Shown here one piece after another: positions 54,566 through 62,909 of a stretch of DNA of 64,000 bases. Source of the DNA: Allobranchiibius sp. CTAmp26 (GTDB taxonomy: Bacteria; Actinomycetota; Actinomycetes; Actinomycetales; Dermatophilaceae); assembly GCF_017565405.1 (NCBI RefSeq), contig NZ_JAGEKR010000005.1, forward strand, positions 50,151 through 114,150, given 5' to 3'. How positions within the stretch are numbered: the stretch's first letter is position 1; every line of letters begins with the position of its first letter. The notes under the pieces were generated by a model, which did not search any database, was not told the origin of the DNA, and saw only the letters and a program-made list of their open reading frames with translations. A program made the position numbers and the translations under genes.

Positions 54566-55699
54566 CTACCGCCCGGCGGGTGTCAGGCCGAGGGAGCGAC
54601 CGGCGAGACCACGGGACCGGCTGCCCAGGCCCGCCGCGATCCCGCGCAACGCGACGGCCGCCGCGCTGTCGGGGTTGCGCAGTACGACCGGCACGCCCTC
54701 GTCGGCGCCCTCACGCAGGTTGGTGTCGAGCGGCACCTGGCCGAGCAACTCGACCGGCGCGCCGATCGAACGACTCAGCGACGCGGCGACCGCGGCGCCA
54801 CCGCCGCTGCCGAAGAGCTCCTGGCGGCTGCCGTCGGGCAGTTCCAGCCAGGACATGTTCTCGATGACGCCGGCGATGCGCTGGTGGGTCTGCAGCGCGA
54901 TCGCACCGGCCCGCTCGGCGACCTCGGCGGCTGCCTGCTGGGGGGTGGTGACCACGAGGATCTCGGAGTTCGGAATGAGCTGGGCGACCGAGATCGCGAT
55001 GTCGCCGGTGCCCGGCGGCAGGTCGAGCAGCAGGATGTCCAGGTCGCCCCAGAAGACGTCGGCCAGAAACTGCTGCAGCGCGCGGTGCAGCATCGGACCA
55101 CGCCACACCACGGGCTGGTTGCCGGGCACGAACATGCCGATCGAGATGACCTTCACGTCGTGGCTGTCGGGCGGCAGGATCATGTCGTCGACCTGGGTGG
55201 GCTTTCGCTCCACGCCCATCATCCGCGGCACCGAGAAGCCGTAGATGTCCGCGTCGACCACGGCCACCCGCAGGCCCTGCTTGGCGAGCGAGGCGGCGAG
55301 GTTGGTGGTCACCGAGGACTTGCCGACGCCGCCCTTGCCGGACGCCACGGCGTACACCCGGGTCAGCGAACCGGCCTTGGCGAACGGGATCTCTCGCTCC
55401 TGCGCACCGCCGCGCAGGTGGTCCTTGAGCGCGCCGCGCTGCTCGTCGTTCATCACCCCGAGGCGCACGTCGACACCGGTCACGCCCTCGACCGCCTGCA
55501 CCGCCTGGGTGGTGTCGGTCGTGAGCTTGGCCTTCAGCGGGCAGCCGGAGATGGTCAGCAGGATGGTGACGGTGACGTGGCCGCTGTCGCTGACCTCGAC
55601 GCTCTCGACCATGCCGAGCTCGGTGATGGGTCGGTGAATCTCCGGGTCCTGGACGCGGGAGAGGGCATCACGAACGGCGTCGACCGTGGGGGTGGGCAT
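54566..55699 (-). CDS. Iron-sulfur cluster carrier protein Mrp/ApbC
   Basis: A 377-aa P-loop ATPase with an N-terminal MIP18-like domain (about 1-80: SRVQDPEIHRPITELGMV, with one Cys in ISGCPLKAKL) and a deviant Walker A, ASGKGGVGKSS, near residue 119. The family loads Fe-S clusters. The CPxC found in many Mrp proteins is missing: that loop reads ENMSWLELPDGSRQ, so cluster binding would need other residues. Actinobacterial Mrp often has this form. Leaderless-type start. Confidence 0.9.
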   Translation of the reverse strand: MPTPTVDAVRDALSRVQDPEIHRPITELGMVESVEVSDSGHVTVTILLTISGCPLKAKLTTDTTQAVQAVEGVTGVDVRLGVMNDEQRGALKDHLRGGAQEREIPFAKAGSLTRVYAVASGKGGVGKSSVTTNLAASLAKQGLRVAVVDADIYGFSVPRMMGVERKPTQVDDMILPPDSHDVKVISIGMFVPGNQPVVWRGPMLHRALQQFLADVFWGDLDILLLDLPPGTGDIAISVAQLIPNSEILVVTTPQQAAAEVAERAGAIALQTHQRIAGVIENMSWLELPDGSRQELFGSGGGAAVAASLSRSIGAPVELLGQVPLDTNLREGADEGVPVVLRNPDSAAAVALRGIAAGLGSRSRGLAGRSLGLTPAGR

Positions 55700-55706
55700 G
55701 TCCGCA

Positions 55707-55712
55707 AGTGTA
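55707..55712 (-). promoter_or_regulatory. Leaderless-type -10 of mrp
   Basis: TACACT 7 bases before the ATG at 55699, with no Shine-Dalgarno. Confidence 0.6.
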
Positions 55713-55728
55713 GAACCGGTCCGGTGGG

Positions 55729-56325
55729 TCAGCCCTTGCCGGTGGGGGAGGCGGACGCCGACGGGCCAGGATCGTCGGCGGAGCGCAGGTGACCGCGCTC
55801 CTCCATCTCCTCCAGCAGCGACCGCAGCTCCGACCGGACGAAGTCGCGAGTGGCGGTCTCGCGCATCGCGACCCGCAGCGAGGCGACCTCGCGGGTGAGG
55901 AACTCGGTGTCGGCGAGGCTGCGCGCGTTCTGGTTGCGGTCCTGCTCCAGCGCGACCCGGTCGCGGTCGTCCTGGCGGTTCTGCGCCAGCAGGATCAGGG
56001 GTGCGGCGTAGGACGCCTGCAGGCTGAGCACGAGCGTGAGAAAGGTGAACGAGTATGGGTCGAAGCGCACGGAGACCGGCGCGAGCCAGTTCCACGCGAG
56101 CCAGATGATGACGAAGACGCTCATCCAGATCAGGAACGTCGCGGTGCCCATGAACCGTGCGAACTGCTCGCTCAGGACCCCGAACCGGTCACCGTCCAGC
56201 TGGAACTTCGGCATGAACCCCCGGCGGATCTCCTGGGGCTGATCGATGCGGTCCCGCTCGCGCCGCTCGTGGGTCGCGCGAGATCGTCCGCCGCGTCGTT
56301 TGCGGCCGGTGTCGACGTCGGTCAT
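55729..56325 (-). CDS. DUF1003 membrane protein
   Basis: A 198-aa protein of the DUF1003 family. A basic head (about 1-40) precedes two membrane helices (about 60-82 and 92-115) with the family's WMSVFVIIWLAWN and LQASYAAPLILLAQNRQ, then a soluble helical tail. Role unknown. The start ATG overlaps the stop of the PRC/MgtE-N/CBS gene, so the two proteins probably work together. Confidence 0.85.
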   Translation of the reverse strand: MTDVDTGRKRRGGRSRATHERRERDRIDQPQEIRRGFMPKFQLDGDRFGVLSEQFARFMGTATFLIWMSVFVIIWLAWNWLAPVSVRFDPYSFTFLTLVLSLQASYAAPLILLAQNRQDDRDRVALEQDRNQNARSLADTEFLTREVASLRVAMRETATRDFVRSELRSLLEEMEERGHLRSADDPGPSASASPTGKG

Positions 56326-57644
56326 GACGCGCTCGCCGTATCCGACCCGGACGCCTGCGTGTAGCGGCGACCCTCGTGCCGGGCCTCCCGCCAGTCCTCG
56401 GGAAGGATGTGGTCGAGCACGTCGTCGACGGTGACGGCGCCGAGCAGCCGTCCGGCGTCGTCGACCACCGGCAGGCTCACCAGGTTGTACGTCGCGAGCG
56501 TGCGGGTCACATGGCCGAGCGGCGCGTCGTCGGCGACCGCCTCGACGGTCTTGTCGATGATCATGCCGACCGCGGAGGCCGGCGGTTCGCGCAGCAGGCG
56601 CTGGGTGTGGACGACCCCGATGAACCGCCCCGTGGGGGTCTCCAGCGGCGGGCGGCACACGAAGATCGAGGACGCCAGAGCGGGCGCGACCTCTTCGCGG
56701 CGTACGAGTGCGAGAGCCTCGGCGATGGTGGCCTCCGGGCCGAGGACGACGGGGTCGGTGGTCATCAGGCCGCCGGCGGTGTTCTCGTCGTACTCCATCA
56801 GGCGGCGCAGCGGCTCGGCCTCGTCGGGGGCCATCCGCTGCAGCAGCTGCTCGGCCTGCGCGGGCGGCAGGTCGGCGAGCAGGTCGGCGGCGTCGTCGGG
56901 CTCCATCGCCTCCAGCACGTCGGCGGCCCGCTCGACGTCCAGGCCGGTCATGATCTCGACCTGGTCGTCCTCGGGCAGCTCCTGCATGATGTCGGCGAGC
57001 TTGTCGTCGTCCAGGGCAGCGGCGACCTCCCCGCGGCGCTTGGGGGTCAGGTCGTGGATGACCTCGGCCAGGTCGGCGACCCGCAGGTCCTCGTAGGTCT
57101 CCAGCAGTCGCTCGGCGCTCTGCGCTTCCGGCTGGTGGCGCAGACCCGTGACGTCGGCGACGGGGACCAGCACCGTGGTGCCGCTGCGCCGTCGGGTCAG
57201 CCGGGACATCGCCTTGGAGGCGGCCGAGACGGGGATCGAGCGGCGTACGAAGACCTTGGTGGCCATCCAGTCGCGGCGGGCGTTCTGCTCGATCTCCAGG
57301 TCCTCGACGAGCCCGGTGAAGACCTCCGCCTCGTACCGCACGTTGACCTCGCGGTCGAGGATCTCCGCGAGCACCAGGGTCTCGTTCGTCCGCTGCTCGA
57401 AGCGGCGCATGTTGACCAGACCCGTGGTGATGACGGCGCCTGCGTCGATGCTGGTGACCCTCGTCATGGGCACGAAGACCCGGCGCTTGCCGGGGACCTC
57501 GATGACCAGGCCGATGGCGCGCAGCGCACCGGTCGAGGCGAAGACGACGACCACGTCGCGCACTCGACCGACCTGATCCCCGAGGGGATCGAGGACCGTC
57601 AGGCCGGAGATGCGCGCGATGAACACGCGAGTCAGTGAACTCAC
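56322..57644 (-). CDS. PRC-barrel / MgtE-N / CBS protein without membrane domain
   Basis: A 440-aa soluble protein. An N-terminal PRC-barrel-like part (about 1-160) leads to an MgtE intracellular N domain (about 185-290, with the paired acidic helices PDDAADLLADLPPAQAEQLL) and two CBS domains (about 300-420). In MgtE these parts sense Mg2+ and gate the channel, but the five-helix transporter is missing here. The DUF1003 partner gene directly downstream is membrane-bound. Mycobacterial Rv1232c has this layout, from memory. Function is unknown. GTG start. Confidence 0.87.
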   Translation of the reverse strand: MSSLTRVFIARISGLTVLDPLGDQVGRVRDVVVVFASTGALRAIGLVIEVPGKRRVFVPMTRVTSIDAGAVITTGLVNMRRFEQRTNETLVLAEILDREVNVRYEAEVFTGLVEDLEIEQNARRDWMATKVFVRRSIPVSAASKAMSRLTRRRSGTTVLVPVADVTGLRHQPEAQSAERLLETYEDLRVADLAEVIHDLTPKRRGEVAAALDDDKLADIMQELPEDDQVEIMTGLDVERAADVLEAMEPDDAADLLADLPPAQAEQLLQRMAPDEAEPLRRLMEYDENTAGGLMTTDPVVLGPEATIAEALALVRREEVAPALASSIFVCRPPLETPTGRFIGVVHTQRLLREPPASAVGMIIDKTVEAVADDAPLGHVTRTLATYNLVSLPVVDDAGRLLGAVTVDDVLDHILPEDWREARHEGRRYTQASGSDTASAS

Positions 57645-57651
57645 GGTGGAC

Positions 57652-57657
57652 AGGTTA
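57652..57657 (-). promoter_or_regulatory. Leaderless-type -10 of the PRC/CBS gene
   Basis: TAACCT 7 bases before the GTG at 57644, with no Shine-Dalgarno. Confidence 0.6.
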
Positions 57658-58137
57658 ACCCTCGCGTCGCCGACGCTTTCCGAGGTGACCGGGCATCCGC
57701 CCGCGGGTGGTCGCCGAGGTCGGGGCGGGTTCCCGCGCGCCGCTCGGAGCGTCGCGTGCCACCGGCGTGGGCGTCTCGAAATCCGGCCGCAGCGCCCAGA
57801 CCGCGCCGTCCTGCGACCAGCGCGCGACCGGGTCGTCGTCGGGGGAGTTCAACCGTGCCGGCCGCAGGGCGCCGACGGCGTCGTCCCACCCCTCGTCCCC
57901 CGGCCGGAGCCGGGTCGCGGACGCGGTGAACCTGCCGGCGTACTCGCGGGTGTCCTTAACGCGCAGCGTGATCGGCACACTCGCCGGGAGCTCGGGCAGC
58001 TCCTGTTCGCCCGGGCCGGACACGACGTAGGCGACCTCGCCCGCCGGCACGTACCAGACCGGACGGTCCCGGCCCTCCACCTCCAGCCAGCAGATGGCGG
58101 ACTTGCCGAAGGCTGCCGGCGTGGCGGACGCGGTCAT
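57655..58137 (-). CDS. Hypothetical protein, split-barrel-like
   Basis: A 160-aa protein I cannot name. The first 110 residues alternate beta strands with KSAICWLEVEGRDRPVWYV and DTREYAGRFTASATRLRPGDEGWDDA, reminiscent of FMN-binding split-barrel (pyridoxamine-oxidase-like) proteins but without clear cofactor residues. The C-terminal 50 residues are Pro/Arg-rich and likely disordered. It is divergent from the small acidic protein; both have leaderless-type starts in a 50-base gap. Confidence 0.75.
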   Translation of the reverse strand: MTASATPAAFGKSAICWLEVEGRDRPVWYVPAGEVAYVVSGPGEQELPELPASVPITLRVKDTREYAGRFTASATRLRPGDEGWDDAVGALRPARLNSPDDDPVARWSQDGAVWALRPDFETPTPVARDAPSGAREPAPTSATTRGRMPGHLGKRRRREG

Positions 58138-58143
58138 GCGGGG

Positions 58144-58149
58144 AGCGTA
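58144..58149 (-). promoter_or_regulatory. Leaderless-type -10 of the split-barrel-like gene
   Basis: TACGCT 6 bases before the ATG at 58137. Its partner -10 for the divergent gene is 26 bases away. Confidence 0.6.
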
Positions 58150-58174
58150 GCGGTGGGACGTCGGTGTCTGCTGT

Positions 58175-58180
58175 TAGCGT
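58175..58180 (+). promoter_or_regulatory. Leaderless-type -10 of the small acidic protein gene
   Basis: TAGCGT 7 bases before the ATG at 58188, with no Shine-Dalgarno. Confidence 0.55.
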
Positions 58181-58187
58181 CGAACGC

Positions 58188-58382
58188 ATGAGCGATGCAG
58201 AGGACCGAACCGAGGATCTGACCGAAGACACCCAGCAGCCCGTCGCCGAAGAGCCTGGTACCGCAGGTGGTGACCCGCTGGCGGGTGTGCGCATCAGTGA
58301 GGAAGACGCGAAGGAAGCCGTACCCGGTGACACCGGGCCGGAGCTGCCCGGTGAGCCGGGCAACAACGCCGGACACGCCTGA
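58188..58382 (+). CDS. Small acidic protein of unknown function
   Basis: A 64-aa protein very rich in Asp and Glu (MSDAEDRTEDLTEDTQ start) with Pro/Gly stretches and no hydrophobic core, so probably disordered. No family recognised. It is supported as a gene by its own -10 and by codon use like its neighbours. It is convergent with the aminopeptidase, with 15 bases between. Confidence 0.65.
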   Translation: MSDAEDRTEDLTEDTQQPVAEEPGTAGGDPLAGVRISEEDAKEAVPGDTGPELPGEPGNNAGHA

Positions 58383-58397
58383 GCAGGACGAGGCGGT

Positions 58398-59915
58398 TTA
58401 GGAGCGCTCGGCCCAGACGCGGGAGATCCAGTCCTCGACCTCGGCGCTGGTCCGGGGCATGGCCGCCGACAGGTTCTCGTGACCGGTCGCCGTGACGAGC
58501 ACGTCGTCCTCGATACGCACGCCGATCCCGCGCAGCTCCTGCGGGATGAGCTCGTCGTCGGCCTTGAAGTACAGGCCCGGCTCGACCGTGACGATCATGC
58601 CGGGGGTGAGGGTCCCCTGCATGTAGTCCTCGTCGCGGGCCTGCGCGCAGTCGTGCACGTCCAGGCCCAGGTGGTGGCTGGTGCCGTGCACCATCCAGCG
58701 ACGGTGGTACTGCCCGGTCTCCTTGTCCAGGGTCGCCTCCACGTCGACGCCGTCCGGCAGCAGGCCCCAGTCGAAGAGCGTCTGGGCGATCACCCGGATC
58801 GCCGCCGCGTGGATGTCGGCGAAGGTGGCGCCCGGTCGTACGGCGGCCAGTCCTGCCTCCTGAGCGGCGTACACCGCGTTGTAGACCCGGCGCTGGGCGT
58901 CGGAGAACCGACCGTTCACCGGGAAGGTGCGGGTGATGTCGGCGGTGTAGAGCGCGTCGACCTCGACGCCGGCGTCCAGCAGCAGCAGGTCGCCGTCGTG
59001 GATCTCGCCGGTGTTGCGGATCCAGTGCAGCGTCGTCGCGTGGTCGCCGGCGGCGCAGATCGAGTCGTAGCCGACCCCGTTGCCCTCATGGCGCGCGGTG
59101 AGGCCGAAGACGCCCTCCACCCAGCGCTCGCCGCGACCTCGGCGTACGGCGTCGGGCAGGTCGGCGATCACCGACTCGAAACCGCGGGCGGTCGCGGTGA
59201 CCGCGGCGCGCATCTGGTCGACCTCGAAGTCGTCCTTGACGAGTCGCTGGGTGGACAGCGTGCGGGCCAGTTCGTCGTCCAGGTCGTGGCGGTCGCGGCC
59301 GTCCTCCTCGCCCGCCTGCTGCTGGGTCTGCGCCGTCTGCTGACGGATCTCGTCGATGAGGGCGGTCACCTCGGCGTCCGCGTCGCGGACAACCCGGACC
59401 GTCACCTCACCCGCGTCCTTGGAGACGGCGTCCTTGAGTTCGTCGATGTGCCGTGCGGCGATGCCGAGCTCGGACTCCATGTCCTCCAGCCTGGGGCGGG
59501 CACCCACCCAGAACTCGCCGTAGCGGGAGTCGCCGAAGAACTCCTCGGTGTCACGGCCGGCCAGCGGGCGGAAGTAGATCGTCGCCTCGTGGCCCTCCTC
59601 GGTGGGCTCCAGCACCAGGACAGCGTCCGGTTCGCGGTCGCCTCCCAGGCCGGTCTGGTGGGCGAACGCCGTGTGCGGCCGGAACACGTAGTCGCAGTCG
59701 TTGCTGCGGACCTTCAGCCCACCGGCGGGGATGACGAGCCGCTCGCCGGGGAACTGTGCGCCGAGCTCGTCGCGGCGCGCACCGGTGTGGTCGGCGACGG
59801 GTTCGCGCGGGGTGGGCTCGTCCGGGCGCGGCGCCCAACCGGAGGCCACGAACGAGCGGAACTGCGCGCTCGTGGGTTTGCTGCGATGTTCGGCCGCCGG
59901 CTGCTTCTCACTCAT
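58398..59915 (-). CDS. pepP: Xaa-Pro aminopeptidase (aminopeptidase P family)
   Basis: A 505-aa M24 metallopeptidase that removes an N-terminal residue before proline. The N-terminal creatinase domain (about 1-230) is present. Metal ligands are intact: DAGVEVDALYTADITRTF (two Asp) near residues 319-336, HGTSHHLGLDVHD (His) near 412, and Glu in TVEPGLY and RIEDD. An insertion of charged residues (near 205-225, EEDGRDRHDLDDE) is seen. The ATG at 59915 is favoured by a -10 six bases upstream. Confidence 0.9.
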   Translation of the reverse strand: MSEKQPAAEHRSKPTSAQFRSFVASGWAPRPDEPTPREPVADHTGARRDELGAQFPGERLVIPAGGLKVRSNDCDYVFRPHTAFAHQTGLGGDREPDAVLVLEPTEEGHEATIYFRPLAGRDTEEFFGDSRYGEFWVGARPRLEDMESELGIAARHIDELKDAVSKDAGEVTVRVVRDADAEVTALIDEIRQQTAQTQQQAGEEDGRDRHDLDDELARTLSTQRLVKDDFEVDQMRAAVTATARGFESVIADLPDAVRRGRGERWVEGVFGLTARHEGNGVGYDSICAAGDHATTLHWIRNTGEIHDGDLLLLDAGVEVDALYTADITRTFPVNGRFSDAQRRVYNAVYAAQEAGLAAVRPGATFADIHAAAIRVIAQTLFDWGLLPDGVDVEATLDKETGQYHRRWMVHGTSHHLGLDVHDCAQARDEDYMQGTLTPGMIVTVEPGLYFKADDELIPQELRGIGVRIEDDVLVTATGHENLSAAMPRTSAEVEDWISRVWAERS

Positions 59916-59921
59916 ACCGGC

Positions 59922-59927
59922 ATCGTC
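59922..59927 (-). promoter_or_regulatory. Leaderless-type -10 of pepP
   Basis: GACGAT 6 bases before the ATG at 59915. The first base is atypical. Confidence 0.4.
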
Positions 59928-59935
59928 GCACCGGG

Positions 59936-60544
59936 CTAGGACCGACTCCAAGCCCAGCTGCCGAAGATGGCCGTCTGCGCAGCGGCCGCACCCGCGGCAT
60001 CGGCCGCCGAGGAGGTCATGGTCGTGATGTAGACCGCCGACCCGTGCTGCACGAAGTACTGCCGCTCACTCACCGGCTTGCCCTGCACCGTCTTGGTGGC
60101 GGTCAACCCCTCGCCCTTGATCCCGCCGACGGTCGTGGGGGAGGCGGCCGTCACGGCGTACCCGCTCTGCTGCAGGCTCGCCTGGCTCTGCCCGACCATG
60201 TCGGCGAGAGCCACCCCCGGCGCGGCCTGACGCAGCACGCTGAAGTTGGTGCGCACCCCGTGCGTGGCTGTCGGCGCCTGCACGAAGATCACCACGCCGG
60301 ACACGGAGCTCTTCACCGCCTTCCACCCGACGGGCAGCACGGTCGAGAAGGACTTGTCCTTGCTGACGGTGCTGCCGGCGTACGCGCTGGTGCTGGAACC
60401 TGCGGCCGGGCCGTTGAGATCGACGGTGGAGGTCGGGTACGACGGTGTCTGCGGCGCGCTGCTCCCGCTCGACCCGCAGGCCGCGAGGGAGCCGGTGGCG
60501 AGCACGAGGAGGAGGGGCGCCAGGCGCGCACGGGCGGTCGGCAT
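59936..60544 (-). CDS. LpqN/LpqT-like lipoprotein
   Basis: A 202-aa lipoprotein. The signal is PTARARLAPLLLVLATGSLAAC with the lipidated Cys near residue 23. The mature domain (LPVGWKAV, then GVRTNFSVLRQAAPG and GKPVSERQYFVQHG) resembles the LpqN/LpqT family of actinobacteria, which bind or help transfer lipids or enzymes at the cell surface. Role not certain. Leaderless-type start. Confidence 0.75.
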   Translation of the reverse strand: MPTARARLAPLLLVLATGSLAACGSSGSSAPQTPSYPTSTVDLNGPAAGSSTSAYAGSTVSKDKSFSTVLPVGWKAVKSSVSGVVIFVQAPTATHGVRTNFSVLRQAAPGVALADMVGQSQASLQQSGYAVTAASPTTVGGIKGEGLTATKTVQGKPVSERQYFVQHGSAVYITTMTSSAADAAGAAAAQTAIFGSWAWSRS

Positions 60545-60549
60545 GCCGG

Positions 60550-61086
60550 TCACCCTAGATCGGGCGCTGCGGATTCGAAGTGGGTGGCACTGCGTCTGCT
60601 CCACATCAGGACCGTCACGGCGACCGCCACGGCCAGCTGTGCCAGGTCGACGAGCACCCCGAGCACCGGAGTGCCGCCCTGCGTGAGCGTCCCGTAGACC
60701 TTGAGGACGCACAGCACCGCCAGCACCGTCCCGAAGATGCGGGCCCGGCGCGAACCGTGCCGAATGCCCCACGCCAGCGCCAACCACAGGATGGCGCTGA
60801 GCACCGCGGCTGCCACCAGGAACGACACGGTGAATCCGGCGGCGTCGCCGATGTCGTGAGCGTTCAGCCGGCGCCCACCGGTGTGTGCGTTGTGGCGTAC
60901 GAGGGAAGCGCGGATGTCGCCACGCGCACGCAACTCCACGAGGGCGGCGAGCACGCTGAGGACGGCGCCGGCGTACATCAGGCGCACGGTCTGATAGACG
61001 CTCGGCGGGGTGACCTGGCGGCGGATGGGGATCGTGACCTCGGACCCGGCGGGTAGGCCGGGGGTCGGTGCGGGTGGCGAGGTCAT
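60550..61086 (-). CDS. Membrane protein of unknown function
   Basis: A 178-aa protein with four predicted membrane helices (about 35-52, 87-108, 113-136 and 145-165) after a Pro-rich head. No family is recognised beyond a general similarity to small integral membrane proteins of actinobacteria. The ATG at 61086 is favoured by CAGACT 6 bases upstream; a GTG at 61089 would add one residue. Five bases separate its stop from the lipoprotein start region. Confidence 0.75.
   Translation of the reverse strand: MTSPPAPTPGLPAGSEVTIPIRRQVTPPSVYQTVRLMYAGAVLSVLAALVELRARGDIRASLVRHNAHTGGRRLNAHDIGDAAGFTVSFLVAAAVLSAILWLALAWGIRHGSRRARIFGTVLAVLCVLKVYGTLTQGGTPVLGVLVDLAQLAVAVAVTVLMWSRRSATHFESAAPDLG
60552..60557 (-). 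promoter_or_regulatory. Leaderless-type -10 of the LpqN-like gene
   Basis: TAGGGT 7 bases before the ATG at 60544. It lies inside the 3' end of the upstream membrane-protein gene. Confidence 0.55.
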
Positions 61087-61092
61087 CACCTC

Positions 61093-61098
61093 AGTCTG
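61093..61098 (-). promoter_or_regulatory. Leaderless-type -10 of the 178-aa membrane protein
   Basis: CAGACT 6 bases before the ATG at 61086. The six bases between, GAGGTG, could also serve as a weak ribosome site. Confidence 0.45.
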
Positions 61099-61162
61099 AC
61101 AAAGCCGACGAGATCCGCGCGCCCATCGGTGGATGACGCGAGGGTGTGTCGCCCCGCCTCGG

Positions 61163-61168
61163 TAGGGT
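61163..61168 (+). promoter_or_regulatory. Leaderless-type -10 of the PHP gene
   Basis: TAGGGT 7 bases before the GTG at 61176, with no Shine-Dalgarno. Confidence 0.6.
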
Positions 61169-61175
61169 CCACAGC

Positions 61176-62024
61176 GTGCGCATCGACCTTCACACCCACT
61201 CCACCGAGAGCGACGGCACGCAGGCGCCGCAGCAGGTGATGGCCGCCGCCGCGGCGGCCGGGTTGGACGTCGTGGCGCTCACCGACCACGACACCACCAG
61301 CGGCTGGGAGCAGGCGGCGTCGGTCGTGCGCGAGCAGGGGGTGGCGCTGGTCCGGGGTATCGAGATCTCCTGCTCGGCCGGCGGCATCAGCGTGCATCTG
61401 CTGGGCTATCTGCACGATCCGACGAGCGCGCCACTGACCCGCGAACTGGACCACGCCCGCGACTCCCGTGAGCACCGCGCCCGCCGGATGGTCGACCTGC
61501 TCACACCGGACACCGGGCTCACCTGGGAGCAGGTACGCGTTCAAGCGGCTCCCCGAGCGACGCTGGGGCGCCCGCACATCGCCGATGCCCTGGTCGTCGC
61601 CGGGGTCGTCGCGGACCGGAACGAGGCCTTTGCGACCTACCTGAAATCGAATGGGAAATATCACGTCTCGCACTACGCCCCGCACCCCGCCCGCGCGGTC
61701 GAGCTGGTGCGGGCGGCGGGCGGCGTGCCCGTGATGGCTCATCCGCTCGCCCACCAGCGCGGCAGGGTCGTGGACGAGAGCGTCATCCGCGAGATGGCCG
61801 ACGCCGGGCTGGGCGGGATCGAGGTGTTCCACCGCGACCACGACGACGCGTCGCGCCGCCGCGCGGGGGAGTTGGCGAGCGAGCTCGGACTGTTCGTCAC
61901 CGGGTCCAGCGACTACCACGGCTCCGGCAAGGACAACCGGCTCGGCGAGAACACCACGACGCAGCCGGTGCTGGAGACCATCGTCGCGCAGGCGACCTCC
62001 CCGACCACGATCCTGTGGCCGTGA
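61176..62024 (+). CDS. PHP-domain phosphoesterase
   Basis: A 282-aa metal-dependent phosphoesterase of the YciV/RNase AM type. The PHP motifs are complete: DLHTHSTESDG near residue 4, LTDHDTTSGW near 43, GIEISC near 67, MAHPLAH near 190 and SSDYHG near 249. Relatives hydrolyse 3',5'-nucleotide bisphosphates or trim rRNA 5' ends. The substrate is not shown by the sequence. The stop overlaps the next GTG. Confidence 0.88.
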   Translation: MRIDLHTHSTESDGTQAPQQVMAAAAAAGLDVVALTDHDTTSGWEQAASVVREQGVALVRGIEISCSAGGISVHLLGYLHDPTSAPLTRELDHARDSREHRARRMVDLLTPDTGLTWEQVRVQAAPRATLGRPHIADALVVAGVVADRNEAFATYLKSNGKYHVSHYAPHPARAVELVRAAGGVPVMAHPLAHQRGRVVDESVIREMADAGLGGIEVFHRDHDDASRRRAGELASELGLFVTGSSDYHGSGKDNRLGENTTTQPVLETIVAQATSPTTILWP

Positions 62025-62857
62025 CCCAGACCGAGATCCCCGGCCTCCCGGCGCGGCTCTACTCGGCGAGCCCGAGCAAGTTGTCGATGTGGCTGGACTG
62101 CCCGCGCGCCTACCGGATGCGTTATCTCGACCGGCCCTCCCCACCCGGGCGCCCGCAACGTGCACACACCTCCGTGGGACTGGTCGTGCACAACGTGTTG
62201 CGTGATTTCTGGGATCTGCCCGAGCACGCCCGGACGCCGGATGCGGTGCGGGAACTGGTGCGGACCAGCTGGATCGACGTCGGGTTCCGCGACGCCGAGC
62301 AGTCAGCGCGCTGGCGGGCGCGGATCACCGATGAGGTGCTGGACTATCTGCGGGAGAGCGACCGCAGCACCCAGCCCGCGGGGATCGAGCGCACTGTGGG
62401 GCTGAAGACCGCCACGCTGGCCCTCACCGGGCGGATCGACCGCCTTGACGACCGCGACGGCGAGTTGGTGGTCGTCGACTACAAGACCTCGCGCCGGCCG
62501 CTCGGGCACGACGATGCGCGCACGTCGCTGGCGCTGGCGTTCTACGCCCAGGCCGTCGCCCGGCTCTTCCGGCGCGCGTGCACCCGCGTCGAACTGCACC
62601 ACGTGCCGACCCGCGAGGTGGTCGCCCACGATCACACGCCCGAGTCGTTGGAGCGCAAGGCCGCCGAGGCGGAGTCGATCGGGCGCGACCTGCGTGCGGC
62701 CGACGCGTCGTACGCCGAGCTGGGCGTCGAATCGGCCGCCTTCGCGCCTCGTCCGTCGGCGCTGTGCCGGTGGTGCGACTACCGCCAGCACTGTCCCGAG
62801 GGCCAGCTCATGGGTCCGGAACAGCAGTCCTGGGCGGCCCTCGAACCGCAGGCGTGA
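62021..62857 (+). CDS. RecB-like PD-(D/E)XK nuclease with Fe-S Cys
   Basis: A protein of about 278 aa, a free-standing RecB/Cas4-type nuclease domain. The catalytic set is visible: an early His in LVVHNVL, Asp in LTGRIDRL near residue 140 and D-x-K in VVDYKTS. Four Cys sit at the usual Fe-S positions (one near residue 27 in LDCPRAY and three in CRWCDYRQHC near the end). No helicase part is present. The GTG at 62021 overlaps the PHP stop; a GTG at 62015 is also in frame. Confidence 0.87.
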   Translation: MTQTEIPGLPARLYSASPSKLSMWLDCPRAYRMRYLDRPSPPGRPQRAHTSVGLVVHNVLRDFWDLPEHARTPDAVRELVRTSWIDVGFRDAEQSARWRARITDEVLDYLRESDRSTQPAGIERTVGLKTATLALTGRIDRLDDRDGELVVVDYKTSRRPLGHDDARTSLALAFYAQAVARLFRRACTRVELHHVPTREVVAHDHTPESLERKAAEAESIGRDLRAADASYAELGVESAAFAPRPSALCRWCDYRQHCPEGQLMGPEQQSWAALEPQA

Positions 62858-62860
62858 CCA

Positions 62861-62883
62861 GGCTCACCGGATTGGCGTGAGCC
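62861..62883 (+). terminator. Weak hairpin before the alcohol dehydrogenase gene
   Basis: GGCTCAC and GTGAGCC, 7 bp with a 9-base loop, just after the nuclease stop. A plausible but weak terminator. Confidence 0.35.
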
Positions 62884-62896
62884 CCCCGGGCGGTCG

Positions 62897-62902
62897 TAAC
62901 GT
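62897..62902 (+). promoter_or_regulatory. Leaderless-type -10 of the alcohol dehydrogenase gene
   Basis: TAACGT 7 bases before the ATG at 62910. A TTGGCG at 62872-62877, 19 bases upstream, may be its -35. Confidence 0.6.
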
Positions 62903-62909
62903 CGGTGAT

